Assembly (NCBI RefSeq): GCF_000231405.2
Contig: NZ_CP007032.1
Span: 2,480,001 to 2,544,000 of the forward strand
Length of the DNA stretch: 64,000 nucleotides
Direction: 5' to 3'
Origin: Desulfitobacterium metallireducens DSM 15288
GTDB taxonomy: Bacteria; Bacillota; Desulfitobacteriia; Desulfitobacteriales; Desulfitobacteriaceae
Of this stretch, positions 19,088 to 27,366 are shown piece after piece; positions within the stretch are counted from its first letter, which is position 1, and the number at the start of each line of letters is the position of its first letter. A model generated the notes under the pieces. It was given only the letters and a program-made list of their open reading frames with translations, was not told the DNA's origin and did no database searches. A program made the translations under genes and the position numbers.

Positions 19088-19417
19088 TTAGATCTGCATA
19101 CGCATGATTTCCTGGTAACTCTCGATGACCTTATTTCGAACTTGAACGGTCATATTCAAAGCAAGACTTGCTTTTTGCTCAGCAATCATGACCGTATGAA
19201 CATCTTGGATTTGACCGGTCGCCAAGCCTAAACTTGCCGCGCCTGCATTTTTTTGCAGAGCATCAACTTGATTTAGGGCATCTGTTAAAAATTGTCCGAA
19301 ATCCGAACCAGCTTTAGCCGTACCGTTTCCTGCACTACTTACAGGATTAACTTGTGAATTCTGCACCGCATTTACGGGATTGAGCAGATTCATGGGTGGA
19401 ATTGGAGCGATCGCCAT
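19088..19417 (-). CDS. fliE: Flagellar hook-basal body protein FliE
   Basis: 109 residues. The conserved C-terminal half is present (SDFGQFLTDALNQVDALQKNA, then DVHTVMIAEQKASLALNMTVQVRNKVIESYQEIMRMQI). FliE links the MS ring to the rod. The start is preceded by GGAAGGGGG. It follows flgC by five bases. Confidence 0.95.
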   Translation of the reverse strand: MAIAPIPPMNLLNPVNAVQNSQVNPVSSAGNGTAKAGSDFGQFLTDALNQVDALQKNAGAASLGLATGQIQDVHTVMIAEQKASLALNMTVQVRNKVIESYQEIMRMQI

Positions 19418-19422
19418 CTATA

Positions 19423-19902
19423 TTACCCCCTTCCAATTTCCAAGGCTTTCGACATCATCGATTTTGACGCATTAAGAGCTGTAACATTGGCTTCATAAGC
19501 CCGCGACGCGGAAATCATATCAGCCATCTCGGTTACGATATTGACATTAGGCGTCCGCACATAACCCACGGGTAATCCTGGTTCAGCCACTTTTGCGGCA
19601 TCCGGTGAATCCGGATTATATTCCACACCAAAAGGTGCCGAATCTTGCGATATCGCTGCGACCTCAACCCCATTTCCCGCCGGATTGATCGCTTGATTGA
19701 GCACAGTTGAAAAGGACGTTTCAGCCGAACGGGGAACGAATACCGCGACTTGACGCTGATAAGGAATGGGGTTTCCTGCAGCTGTCGTCTGTGCCGTTCG
19801 CGTCGTATTGATATTAGCCACATTATTGGCAATAAGATCCAAACGCAAGCGTTGTGCCGTTAAACCTGAGGCACTCGTATCAATCGCATTAAAAAATCCC
19901 AT
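19423..19902 (-). CDS. flgC: Flagellar basal-body rod protein FlgC
   Basis: 159 residues. N-terminal rod signature SASGLTAQRLRLDLIANNVANINTTRT and C-terminal VNIVTEMADMISASRAYEANVTALNASKSMMSKALEIG. In most Firmicutes flgB precedes flgC directly. Here cheB ends 15 bases upstream and no flgB is present in the window. Confidence 0.96.
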   Translation of the reverse strand: MGFFNAIDTSASGLTAQRLRLDLIANNVANINTTRTAQTTAAGNPIPYQRQVAVFVPRSAETSFSTVLNQAINPAGNGVEVAAISQDSAPFGVEYNPDSPDAAKVAEPGLPVGYVRTPNVNIVTEMADMISASRAYEANVTALNASKSMMSKALEIGRG

Positions 19903-19917
19903 ATCTCTTCTCCTTTT

Positions 19918-21004
19918 CTAGACACATTCCACAATAACATGCCCGATTTCATTAAGGGGTACGACCCGGTCCGCAAGGCCTGCATCGACAATGGCGCGCG
20001 GCATTCCATAAACAACACACGTTTCTTCAGCTTCAGCAATGGCGAAACCCTCAAGAGCCTTAATTTCGCGCATCCCCTTAAGCCCATCGTTACCCATGCC
20101 GGTCATGACCACACCTAAGGCCCCTTTGCCTACCTCCTTCGCTAAGGAAAGGAACATCACATCTACTGAGGGATGATAGAGTGTCGGAATCGGACTTTCG
20201 TCCCCAATATGGAGTAAGAGCTGACCATTTCGTCGCATCACTTGGATCTGTTTACCCGCTGGTGCAACATAAACCGTGCCTGCTTTCAAAGGTTCACCAT
20301 GAATCCCTTCTCGAACATTCAAGGCACATAATCCATTCAAGCGTTGCGCTAACGGTCCTGTAAACCCTGGAGGCATATGTTGGGCAACAATCACGGGAAC
20401 AGGAAAATTTGCGGGTAGCTGGGGAAGGACGGATTGCAAGGCCGAGGGACCTCCGGTCGATGTCCCTATGGCAACGATTTCAACGGGATGTTTAGGATGA
20501 CTCGCTGAGCTTCTACTTCCTCGGTTTTCCCCAGACTGCGCTGACATTCGGTTCGATATAGGTGAAGGATTTACGCCTTTACTTTGCGGTGTTGACATAG
20601 TGCTATTCACAGCTGTTCGGCCTATTGCTCCTTTTTTAGAGAGTCGGGCTGGATCAACCTGCGCCGCTCCTTTGACTTTCGCGATTAAATCTCGGGTCAA
20701 GACCTGAAGGTCACCCCCTGGGTTACCAGAGGGTTTTGCGACAACATCAAAGGCTCCATAATCCAGAGCTTTGATGGTCGCTTGGGTACCTTCCGTTGTC
20801 ACCGCGCTTAAGATAATAACAGGAGTCGGCTTCCAACGCATGATTTCATCCAAAGCCTGTAACCCATTCATTACTGGCATCTCGACATCCATCGTGATGA
20901 CCTGAGGATGTAACGCTTGGAGTTTTTCGATTCCCTCACGGCCATCTCGAGCCGTATCCAGCACCTTAATCTGTGGGTCCTGACTTAAAATCTTTTGTAG
21001 CATT
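19918..21004 (-). pseudogene. cheB: cheB 3' fragment: protein-glutamate methylesterase, disrupted by IS insertion
   Basis: This holds residues 23 to the end (about 361 aa) of chemotaxis methylesterase CheB. The phosphoacceptor Asp is in VITMDVEMPVMNG. The catalytic Ser (IGTSTGGPSALQ), His (AQHMPPGFTG) and Asp (GMGNDGLKGM) are intact. The first codons, including the VDD acidic pair, lie on the other side of an IS110-family element (22811-22877). The frame runs upstream into the IS to a TTG near 21090 with no good ribosome site, so a hybrid protein lacking the acidic pair is conceivable but not supported. Confidence 0.85.
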
Positions 21005-21115
21005 CCTGTAACAAGAAAAAATGAGCTTTGAAAAAAAGATGACCTCACGTTAAGCTTTGAGAGGACACACTGTTGGCCAACAGAATCCAATCAAAAAATA
21101 CCGGAGGTCATCCAG

Positions 21116-22399
21116 ATGAATTTTACACAAAACGAGAAACTAAATCAACTTTCAGAAAGTAGTATTGTCATTGGAGTGGACATCGCAAGCGAACTTCATT
21201 ATGCCAGAGCTTTCGACTGGCGAGGAGTAGAGCTAGGGAAAGTATTCAAGTTTGCAAACACTGCAGAAGGATTCAAAGACTGCTACGCATGGATTGAACG
21301 GCTAAAAAGGCAGACACATAAGGACTCCATAATAGTAGGCGCAGAGCCAACCGGCCATTACTGGTTCAATCTAGCATCATATTTTAAAGAGCAAAGCATT
21401 AAGCTAGTCCTGGTCAATCCATTTCACGTAAAACGTAGTAAAGAACTGGATGACAATCATCCGAGCAAAACGGATGCCAAGGATCCTAAAACAATCGCTA
21501 AGCTGGTGATCGAGGGCAGATTCAATGAGCCTTACATTCCGGAAGGGATCTATGCGGAATTGCGAATAGCTACGGCTTGCAGAATGCGCATACAAAAGGA
21601 TATGAATAGCATAAAAAATCGCATCCAGCGGTGGCTAAAAATATACTTTCCCGAGCATGAAACGGTGTTTGCTAAATTTGATGCCACAAGTAGCATGCTG
21701 GTGCTGCAAGAAGCCCCTCTACCCAGCGATATTGAAAAACTTGGAGCAGAAGGAATAAACCAAATTTGGAGGGACAACAAACTGAGGGCAGTGGGTATGA
21801 AAAGGGCTAAGAGCCTGTATGAAGCTGCTCAAAAGAGCATTGGTTGCACCGAAGGAGAGTTTTGTTCCCGAATGGAAATCAAGCTATTACTCCAAGACTA
21901 TCATAATAAAACAGCACAATATCAAGCGATCACAGAGGTCATTGATGGTTTGTGCAGTCAAATACCAGAAGTAGCAAAGCTACTTGAAATTAAAGGTGTG
22001 GGACTGGTTTCAGTAGCTGGTTTTATCTCTGAGGTTGGAGACATTAGACGCTTTAATTCTCCGAAGCAGATTCAAAAACTTGCCGGATTGGCCTTGCGAG
22101 AAAGCAGCTCAGGCAAGCACAAAGGACAGACCACGATCAGCAAACGGGGGCGAGCGCGACTGAGGGCAATTCTATTTCAAGCGGTGATGCCACTAGTCTC
22201 TAACAACACAGAGTTTGCAGAGATACATAAGTATTACACGACAAGAAACAAGAATCCTCTCAAAAAGAAACAATCGCTAATCGCCTTAAGCTGTAAACTG
22301 ATTCGGGTATTCTATGCAATATTAACGAAAGGCATAGACTACGACCCGCAAAAGCTAATTAAAGACATCCATCGTCCCGTTGAGTATTTAGCAGCGTAA
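21116..22399 (+). CDS. IS110-family DEDD transposase
   Basis: 427 residues, with GGAGG eight bases before the ATG. The RuvC-like DEDD residues are visible as Asp22 (GVDIAS), Glu77 (GAEPTGHYW), Asp120 and Asp123 (KTDAKD). A helix-hairpin-helix-like Tnp2 domain follows (LLEIKGVGLVSVAGFISEVGD), then KLAGLALRESSSGKHKGQ with the expected catalytic serine region. No frameshift or stop is seen, so the element may be active. In this family an RNA guides recombination between the element and its target. Confidence 0.95.
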   Translation: MNFTQNEKLNQLSESSIVIGVDIASELHYARAFDWRGVELGKVFKFANTAEGFKDCYAWIERLKRQTHKDSIIVGAEPTGHYWFNLASYFKEQSIKLVLVNPFHVKRSKELDDNHPSKTDAKDPKTIAKLVIEGRFNEPYIPEGIYAELRIATACRMRIQKDMNSIKNRIQRWLKIYFPEHETVFAKFDATSSMLVLQEAPLPSDIEKLGAEGINQIWRDNKLRAVGMKRAKSLYEAAQKSIGCTEGEFCSRMEIKLLLQDYHNKTAQYQAITEVIDGLCSQIPEVAKLLEIKGVGLVSVAGFISEVGDIRRFNSPKQIQKLAGLALRESSSGKHKGQTTISKRGRARLRAILFQAVMPLVSNNTEFAEIHKYYTTRNKNPLKKKQSLIALSCKLIRVFYAILTKGIDYDPQKLIKDIHRPVEYLAA

Positions 22400-22810
22400 C
22401 AGAAAGTGCAAATAAGCAGTTCTGTTGGTAGGCGTCACCACAGAATGTACCCAAATCATAGTAATCTAACAAGATAAAAGAGCTGGTAGTCAGTCAACAT
22501 ATTATCCATTAGAGCAAAGACTCGGTTTTGTAGCATTACTGACACCCAATCATGGATAGGTGGAACGAAGGAATTTAGGGCAGATGTGTTAATCTTGACC
22601 CTGTTAGACATGGGAGGTTTACCACCGTGAGTATAGTGGGTTTACAACGGCCAACATATTAAAAATAGCAGACGTTGGCTTTGCCATACTCAGTTTCTCT
22701 GAATTATGCATTCTATGCGAATTTTATCCGTGATGAGCTTTTTAGGTAAGTTAGGAATTCTATGAAAACAAGAGAAAATCAAAGTAAATCCCAAGATATT
22801 ATAGGGAGGG
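22400..22810 (+). ncRNA. Candidate bridge RNA region in IS right end
   Basis: 411 non-coding bases between transposase stop and cheB junction. The 12-mer TTTTGTAGCATT at 22526-22537 is identical to the target at 20993-21004 and ends exactly at the TT core, as expected of a left-target guide. A weaker candidate right guide, ATGTGTT at 22584-22590, can pair (one G-U) with AACGCAT of the right target. GGGAGG near 22612 resembles the element end, a possible donor guide. RNA boundaries and fold are not determined. Confidence 0.5.
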
Positions 22811-22877
22811 TTAAACGCATAAAGGGAGAATCATCGACAATAAGAACCGTGATTGGCGCATTAGTTGCCGGACTCAT
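22811..22877 (-). pseudogene. cheB: cheB 5' fragment
   Basis: ATG at 22875-22877 with a GGTGGAGAG ribosome site, overlapping the 3' end of cheW by 17 bases. It encodes 22 residues ending ITVLIVDDSPFMRL, the acidic-pair strand of a receiver domain. After the IS junction the frame hits a TGA 11 codons later. It joins in frame to the fragment at 19918-21004. Confidence 0.85.
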
Positions 22878-23307
22878 GGCTCATCTCTCCACCCATAATA
22901 TGTTCGAGGTCAAGCAGAATCAAAAGCCGATCTCCAATCTTTCCTACACCCCGAATATAGTGGGAATCCACGCCCATGGCAACTGACGGTGGCGGTTCAA
23001 TCGCATCCTCTTCAAGTCGAAGAACTTCGGTCACAGCATCGACCCGGATACCAAAAACCTTATTATTCACTTCTAAGACGATAATACGGCTGAGATCGGT
23101 TTCTTCAGCATGTTCCATACCAAAGCGATTTCTTAGAGAAACGACAGTGATAACATTTCCCCGGAGGTTAATAACACCCTCGACAAAACTAGGTGCCTTG
23201 GGGACCCGAGTAATGGGAGGAATACGGATAATCTCTTGAACTAGCATAATATCGACCCCAAATTCTTCGGATCCGAGGCCAAAGGTAACGAGTTGCTCTT
23301 CTGGCAT
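22861..23307 (-). CDS. cheW: Chemotaxis coupling protein CheW
   Basis: 148 residues from ATG 23305-23307, preceded by AGAGGAGGG. The longer open frame to 23382 would run into a structured repeat and has no better site. CheW signatures: QLVTFGLGSEEFGVDIMLVQEIIR, VINLRGNVITVVSLRNRFGM and IGDRLLILLDLEHIM. It couples receptors to CheA, encoded upstream. Confidence 0.93.
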   Translation of the reverse strand: MPEEQLVTFGLGSEEFGVDIMLVQEIIRIPPITRVPKAPSFVEGVINLRGNVITVVSLRNRFGMEHAEETDLSRIIVLEVNNKVFGIRVDAVTEVLRLEEDAIEPPPSVAMGVDSHYIRGVGKIGDRLLILLDLEHIMGGEMSHESGN

Positions 23308-23358
23308 GGGTAAGCCCTCCTCTTTGCATTCTGAGTTAATATAATCAACTTGGGTCAT

Positions 23359-23536
23359 GTAGCTTCTCGCGCATCCGCTCACTCAGCGCTCCAGGGCTGG
23401 CACACATGCTTCCGTGGGAGCTTCGCCAAACCTCAGGGTAGTACCTGAGTGAACCAAGTGGCTCCGCTACCCCGCGAAAGCTTTGTGCGCTTCAGCGCCC
23501 CTCCGCGAAATCGTTCGCTACTGCGCGAGAAGCTAC
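23359..23536 (+). repeat. Structured repeat copy B (cheA-cheW gap)
   Basis: 178-bp element with a perfect 15-bp terminal inverted repeat: GTAGCTTCTCGCGCA at 23359-23373 and its complement at 23522-23536. Compared with copy A the arms differ at positions 8 and 13, and both changes are compensated in the opposite arm. The interior aligns along its length with copy A read on the minus strand, including AACCTCAGGGTAGTACCTGA. It fills most of the 326-base gap between cheA and cheW. Confidence 0.85.
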
Positions 23537-23633
23537 GCTTGCGGGTCATATTTAGTCTTTCATTTAGTCATTCATAAAGCTATTGAGCTCATTTTAGCTT
23601 TTAGCTTCGCCAAAACTTCTGCTTAGGAGTGGA

Positions 23634-25808
23634 TCAGCTTTTCCGCTTGACGAGGATGTCTTGCAGGAGACTTCCTACATCTAGGATCAAGGTGACTTTT
23701 CCATCACCAAGGATGGTTGCTCCGGCGATACCGGGAAGGTTATTGAGCACATCGCCTAAAGATTTGATGACAATTTCTTGCTGGCCGCGGAGACCGTCGA
23801 CAATCAGGCCTAAGGTTTTATCGCCTAAGCCAACGACAACAACAAAGACTTCAGCACTTGGTGTTTCAGGTGTCGGCAGTTCAAATTTTTCCTGCAACGA
23901 AATAAGAGGTAAAGTGTTACCCCGGAGTTGTACCATCGGTAAACCACCAACGGTCTTAATCTCTTTGCGCTCAACGAGCAGAGTTTCTAAGACAGAGGAG
24001 AGCGGGACAGCATAAATTTCCGTTCCGACTTCCACCAAGAGGGCTTGAATAATGGCTAACGTTAAGGGCAAGCGAATCGTGAATGTTGTTCCATAACCTT
24101 TTCGGGTATCGATATCGACAACACCCCCAAGGTTGTTCAGGGCCTTTTTCACAACATCCATACCGACCCCACGACCGGATATGTCCGTAACTTTATCGGC
24201 TGTACTAAAGCCAGGGAGGAAAATCAGATTTGCAATCTCACGGTCGGTTAGTTCTTCTTGAGCACTAATCAGCCCCTTCTCAACCGCTTTTTGACGAATT
24301 TTAGGAAGGTCTAAGCCACCGCCATCATCTGCAACGAGAATTGCAATATGGTTTCCATCATGGTAGGCATCCAAGGTGATTTGCCCAACTTCCGGTTTTC
24401 CCGCAGCAAGACGTTCTTCCGGATGCTCAATCCCATGATCCACAGAATTTCGGATCAAGTGCATCAAAGGATCGCCAATAACTTCAACTACCGTTTTATC
24501 GAGCTCAGTATCTTCCCCTTTGAGAACAAGTTCAATTTCCTTACTGGTTTTACGCGATAAGTCTCTGACAAGACGGGGAAAACGACTGAAAACAGTACCG
24601 ATAGGTACCATCCTCAGACGCATAGCACTTTCTTGCAAGTCATTCATTAAACGACCCAGATAGACCGTCGTTTCATTCAAATTATTAACTAAGGCATCCA
24701 TCTTGTGTTGTTCTTTAAGATCGAGCCCAATTTGAACCAGTCGGGTTCGAGTAATCACCATTTCACCCACAAGGTTAATGAGATTATCCATTCGAACGGT
24801 ATCGACGCGGATCGTGTGGACTTGCTGGTTCCCCTCCCCAGATGTTGCTGGAGCTGAAGGAGCTGCTTTAACTACAGGATGATTTTGGGTTGGAACCGTT
24901 TCAGCAGTTTCACCTTGGGTAGCAACCGCATTTGAAGTTGCAGCAGCTTCGTCTTTTGCCTGTTGAACTTGTGCAGATGTTTGCACCAGTTCAAGTTGAG
25001 ATTCTTCATTTTCTAATCCTGGGTATACATTTACAGAAACATCGTCAATTTCGGATACCTCTAAAATTTCCGAGCGGATTTCTTCTTGAGGCTCATCCGA
25101 TAAGACGAGAATCGAAAAACTCTCATAGGATCCGTTTTCTAATTCCTCAACACTAGGTAATGCCTTCAACACAGTTCCCAAATTTTCCATCCGCTGAACG
25201 GCCATAACCGCACGGACCGCTTTCATCAGGGTGTTAGGTGAAAATTGTACGTCAACCTGATAAATACCATGTCCTAAACTTCGAGCATCCACAATTTTCA
25301 TTTTTTCTTGTTCTGATAACGAAAAATCAAGAGGGGCAAAATCATTGTTCGTTTTTTCACTAACCTCTTCAATGACTTGTTTAGGTACAGCGCTACCCCC
25401 ACCATTCAATAGGGCTTTCATTTCATCCACTACATCCTGATACTCAACACTAATCTCTTCATGTTGTTCAACTTGCGCAAGCATCGCCTTAACTCGGTCT
25501 GTCATTGAGAGCAACACATCGATTAAATCCATGGAAACTTCGATTTTTCCTTGACGCAATCGGTCCAGTAGATCCTCTGCTGAGTGCGTTAAAGCCACAA
25601 TGGAAGTATAGCCCATCGTCCCCGAAGCCCCTTTTAAACTATGGGCCGATCGGAACAAGTCATTAATGAGGGCAGAATTATTACCCTCTTTTTCCAACTG
25701 CAAAAGCCCTGCGCCTAACTTTTCAATCTGCTCCTGAGAATCCAAAAGATAAAATTCTAGAAATTCTCCTAAATCAACTCCACCATTTTGTTTGTCGTCG
25801 TCACTCAT
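23634..25808 (-). CDS. cheA: Chemotaxis histidine kinase CheA
   Basis: 724 residues. Domains in order: Hpt with phospho-His56 (RSAHSLKGASG), a CheY-binding P2-like region (about 165-270), a Q/A/P linker, a dimerisation helix pair (NLINLVGEMVITRTRL), an HATPase domain with N box HLIRNSVDHGIEH, G1 VADDGGGLD and G2 GRGVGMDVV, and a C-terminal CheW-like domain. It is the first gene of the minus-strand chemotaxis block. Confidence 0.97.
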   Translation of the reverse strand: MSDDDKQNGGVDLGEFLEFYLLDSQEQIEKLGAGLLQLEKEGNNSALINDLFRSAHSLKGASGTMGYTSIVALTHSAEDLLDRLRQGKIEVSMDLIDVLLSMTDRVKAMLAQVEQHEEISVEYQDVVDEMKALLNGGGSAVPKQVIEEVSEKTNNDFAPLDFSLSEQEKMKIVDARSLGHGIYQVDVQFSPNTLMKAVRAVMAVQRMENLGTVLKALPSVEELENGSYESFSILVLSDEPQEEIRSEILEVSEIDDVSVNVYPGLENEESQLELVQTSAQVQQAKDEAAATSNAVATQGETAETVPTQNHPVVKAAPSAPATSGEGNQQVHTIRVDTVRMDNLINLVGEMVITRTRLVQIGLDLKEQHKMDALVNNLNETTVYLGRLMNDLQESAMRLRMVPIGTVFSRFPRLVRDLSRKTSKEIELVLKGEDTELDKTVVEVIGDPLMHLIRNSVDHGIEHPEERLAAGKPEVGQITLDAYHDGNHIAILVADDGGGLDLPKIRQKAVEKGLISAQEELTDREIANLIFLPGFSTADKVTDISGRGVGMDVVKKALNNLGGVVDIDTRKGYGTTFTIRLPLTLAIIQALLVEVGTEIYAVPLSSVLETLLVERKEIKTVGGLPMVQLRGNTLPLISLQEKFELPTPETPSAEVFVVVVGLGDKTLGLIVDGLRGQQEIVIKSLGDVLNNLPGIAGATILGDGKVTLILDVGSLLQDILVKRKS

Positions 25809-26175
25809 ATGTTCGTCCCACCCCTATCTTCTCACTTACTAAAAACGTAAATATATCAAATAAAAACTAACTTTAAAAACTAAAATCAAGAGTCACTAAT
25901 ATGTAAAACATCATCGAATTAAGGAGAATGATAGAATCTATAATGTTCTGTAATTCGCCATCTCTTTTTGAATTCCTCTAAATAAGGATAATCTTTGTGC
26001 ATATTCAATCTTATATTAGCATCCCTATATACCATTCTTTATACTATCATTTCTTTAGAATAGGTGTAAATAGCTATTTTCGACATTCTCTATGACTTTA
26101 GTCTGTTAGGGAGTAGGACTTTTGGGCAAAAAATAAGAGTGCCTTATGTGTGGCGCTCTTCATTATCATTATTGA
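25809..26175. other. Intergenic gap between flaG and cheA
   Basis: 367 bases, AT-rich, with no coding potential that I can support. It contains the flaG-side terminator hairpin (26135-26160) and presumably the promoter for cheA, but no convincing -35/-10 pair is visible. Confidence 0.6.
26135..26160 (-). terminator. Rho-independent terminator after flaG
   Basis: AAGAGTGCC and GGCGCTCTT form a 9-bp stem (one G-U) around an 8-base loop. On the minus strand it is followed by ATTTTTTG. Confidence 0.8.
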
Positions 26176-26565
26176 TTAAATTCGTTTGTCGACTTGAATC
26201 CCCACCGCTTGAGTAATTCCGCTAAGAATATCCAAAAGACGTTTCGATGGAATCTCATCCAGCACTTCATTGGTATTATTGTCCACAATTTTAATCATGA
26301 GTCGATGGGATTCCTCATGAATTTGGAATACCCTATGAGTGTCCAATATGTTCATCATCCGATTTAACTTATCAGTCGCTTTCTCGACCTCTTCGCGGGG
26401 CACCTCCTCCCGGGCAGAAGAAACACCCTGCCTGCGGTCTACCACCAACATGGGTACATCATTCGCTTTCTCTTGCCTTTGGCCAGGAAAAACATCCGCA
26501 GGCAGAGACTGGTTTTGATTACTGTTTAGTTGTATAGGATTCAGCGGATTAATCGCATTTACCAT
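26176..26565 (-). CDS. flaG: FlaG family protein
   Basis: 129 residues. The N-terminus is polar and low in conservation. The C-terminal 70 residues match the FlaG/YvyC domain: EEVEKATDKLNRMMN, then HRLMIKIVDNNTNEVLDEIPSKRLLDI. FlaG proteins affect filament length. The start is preceded by AAGGAG. It is last in the fliD-fliS-fliT-flaG set. Confidence 0.88.
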   Translation of the reverse strand: MVNAINPLNPIQLNSNQNQSLPADVFPGQRQEKANDVPMLVVDRRQGVSSAREEVPREEVEKATDKLNRMMNILDTHRVFQIHEESHRLMIKIVDNNTNEVLDEIPSKRLLDILSGITQAVGIQVDKRI

Positions 26566-26589
26566 AATACTTTACTCCTTCCTTCTACA

Positions 26590-26922
26590 TTACCCTTTCC
26601 AGGTCATCCTACTTGTTTGGTCAGTCCCTAAACCATTGTAGACTTCTGTGACTTGATGAATATGCTTACCCTGATTGATTTGTAATTGCAGATGTTTAGC
26701 AATGTATTGATTATCTTGCTGTATTTGGGAGAGTAATGCGTTTCCCTCTGACGTGGCTTTATAATCCTTATCTTGTGTTTCATCAATCAGGGTTTGCATT
26801 CGCTCACGTTGATTCATCAATTCATAGAAAAGATTCATGTCAGGTTTATTTAGAAATTTAATCATCTCTTTGGTTAGAAATTGATAATCTTGCCATAAAT
26901 CTTGTGACGTTTTATTCGTCAT
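26590..26922 (-). CDS. fliT: FliT-like flagellar chaperone
   Basis: 110 residues from ATG 26920-26922, overlapping the fliS stop by one base (TGATG). It is helical and polar with few sequence hallmarks (QDYQFLTKEMIKFLNKPDMNLFYELMNQRERM). The name rests on size, helical character and the position after fliD-fliS, where fliT homologues lie in Firmicutes. FliT chaperones FliD. Confidence 0.65.
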   Translation of the reverse strand: MTNKTSQDLWQDYQFLTKEMIKFLNKPDMNLFYELMNQRERMQTLIDETQDKDYKATSEGNALLSQIQQDNQYIAKHLQLQINQGKHIHQVTEVYNGLGTDQTSRMTWKG

Positions 26923-27314
26923 CACCTAGCTCCTGCCCGTGCTACGTGGGTTTGTTGCATAGCCCCTGTCCAACCCTCACGCAGATCCTCTAACACATCT
27001 TTAGCATGTTTCAATTGTTCTACATCTTTTTTGATATTTCCTTGGATAAGACAATATTCTGTGTATTCATAAAGCCTTGCCAAGTCTTTAGAAATTTCGA
27101 ATTTCATATCCAATGTGTGCATAAATTCTCGAACGATAGCCTGAGCTCGCATATTGGCGTTATGAGATTTCTGAAAGTCTCCCTGCTCCATGGCCAAAAT
27201 GCTTTCATTCAAAAATCGCAAGGCTCCATTATAAAGGAGTAGTGTCAATTGTTCTGGGGAAGCAGTCATCACCTGCTGATTTTTATAAGCATTCGCTATC
27301 TGCGAATTTACCAT
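26922..27314 (-). CDS. fliS: Flagellin export chaperone FliS
   Basis: 130 residues from ATG 27312-27314, which has TTAGGAGGC upstream; the frame is open 12 codons further without a ribosome site. FliS signatures: NAYKNQQVMTASPEQLTLLLYNGALRFLNES and the four-helix pattern ending in VLEDLREGW. It keeps flagellin unpolymerised before export. Confidence 0.95.
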   Translation of the reverse strand: MVNSQIANAYKNQQVMTASPEQLTLLLYNGALRFLNESILAMEQGDFQKSHNANMRAQAIVREFMHTLDMKFEISKDLARLYEYTEYCLIQGNIKKDVEQLKHAKDVLEDLREGWTGAMQQTHVARAGAR

Positions 27315-27366
27315 AATAAAGCCTCCTAATTGCATCCAGACATTATACACTTATTTATAATAAGGA

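Larger units (their letters stand above)
21005..22810 (+). mobile_element. IS110-family (IS1111-like) insertion sequence in cheB
   Basis: About 1.8 kb of foreign DNA between the two cheB parts, flanked by a duplicated TT (21003-21004 and 22811-22812). Removing the element and one TT restores a perfect CheB frame with family-typical spacing (MRLMLQKILS). It has about 110 bases before the transposase and 411 after it, and no obvious terminal inverted repeats. The long 3' non-coding end suggests the IS1111 subgroup, in which the bridge RNA lies downstream of the transposase. The boundaries come from the cheB reconstruction, not from a database match. Confidence 0.85.

Noticed and set aside
21005-22815. 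Placing the IS junction at GTAAC / TAAACG (21012/22812)
   Set aside because: It also restores an open frame, but inserts three extra residues between the MR motif and the first receiver helix compared with the usual CheB spacing. The TT junction fits the family and the guide match.
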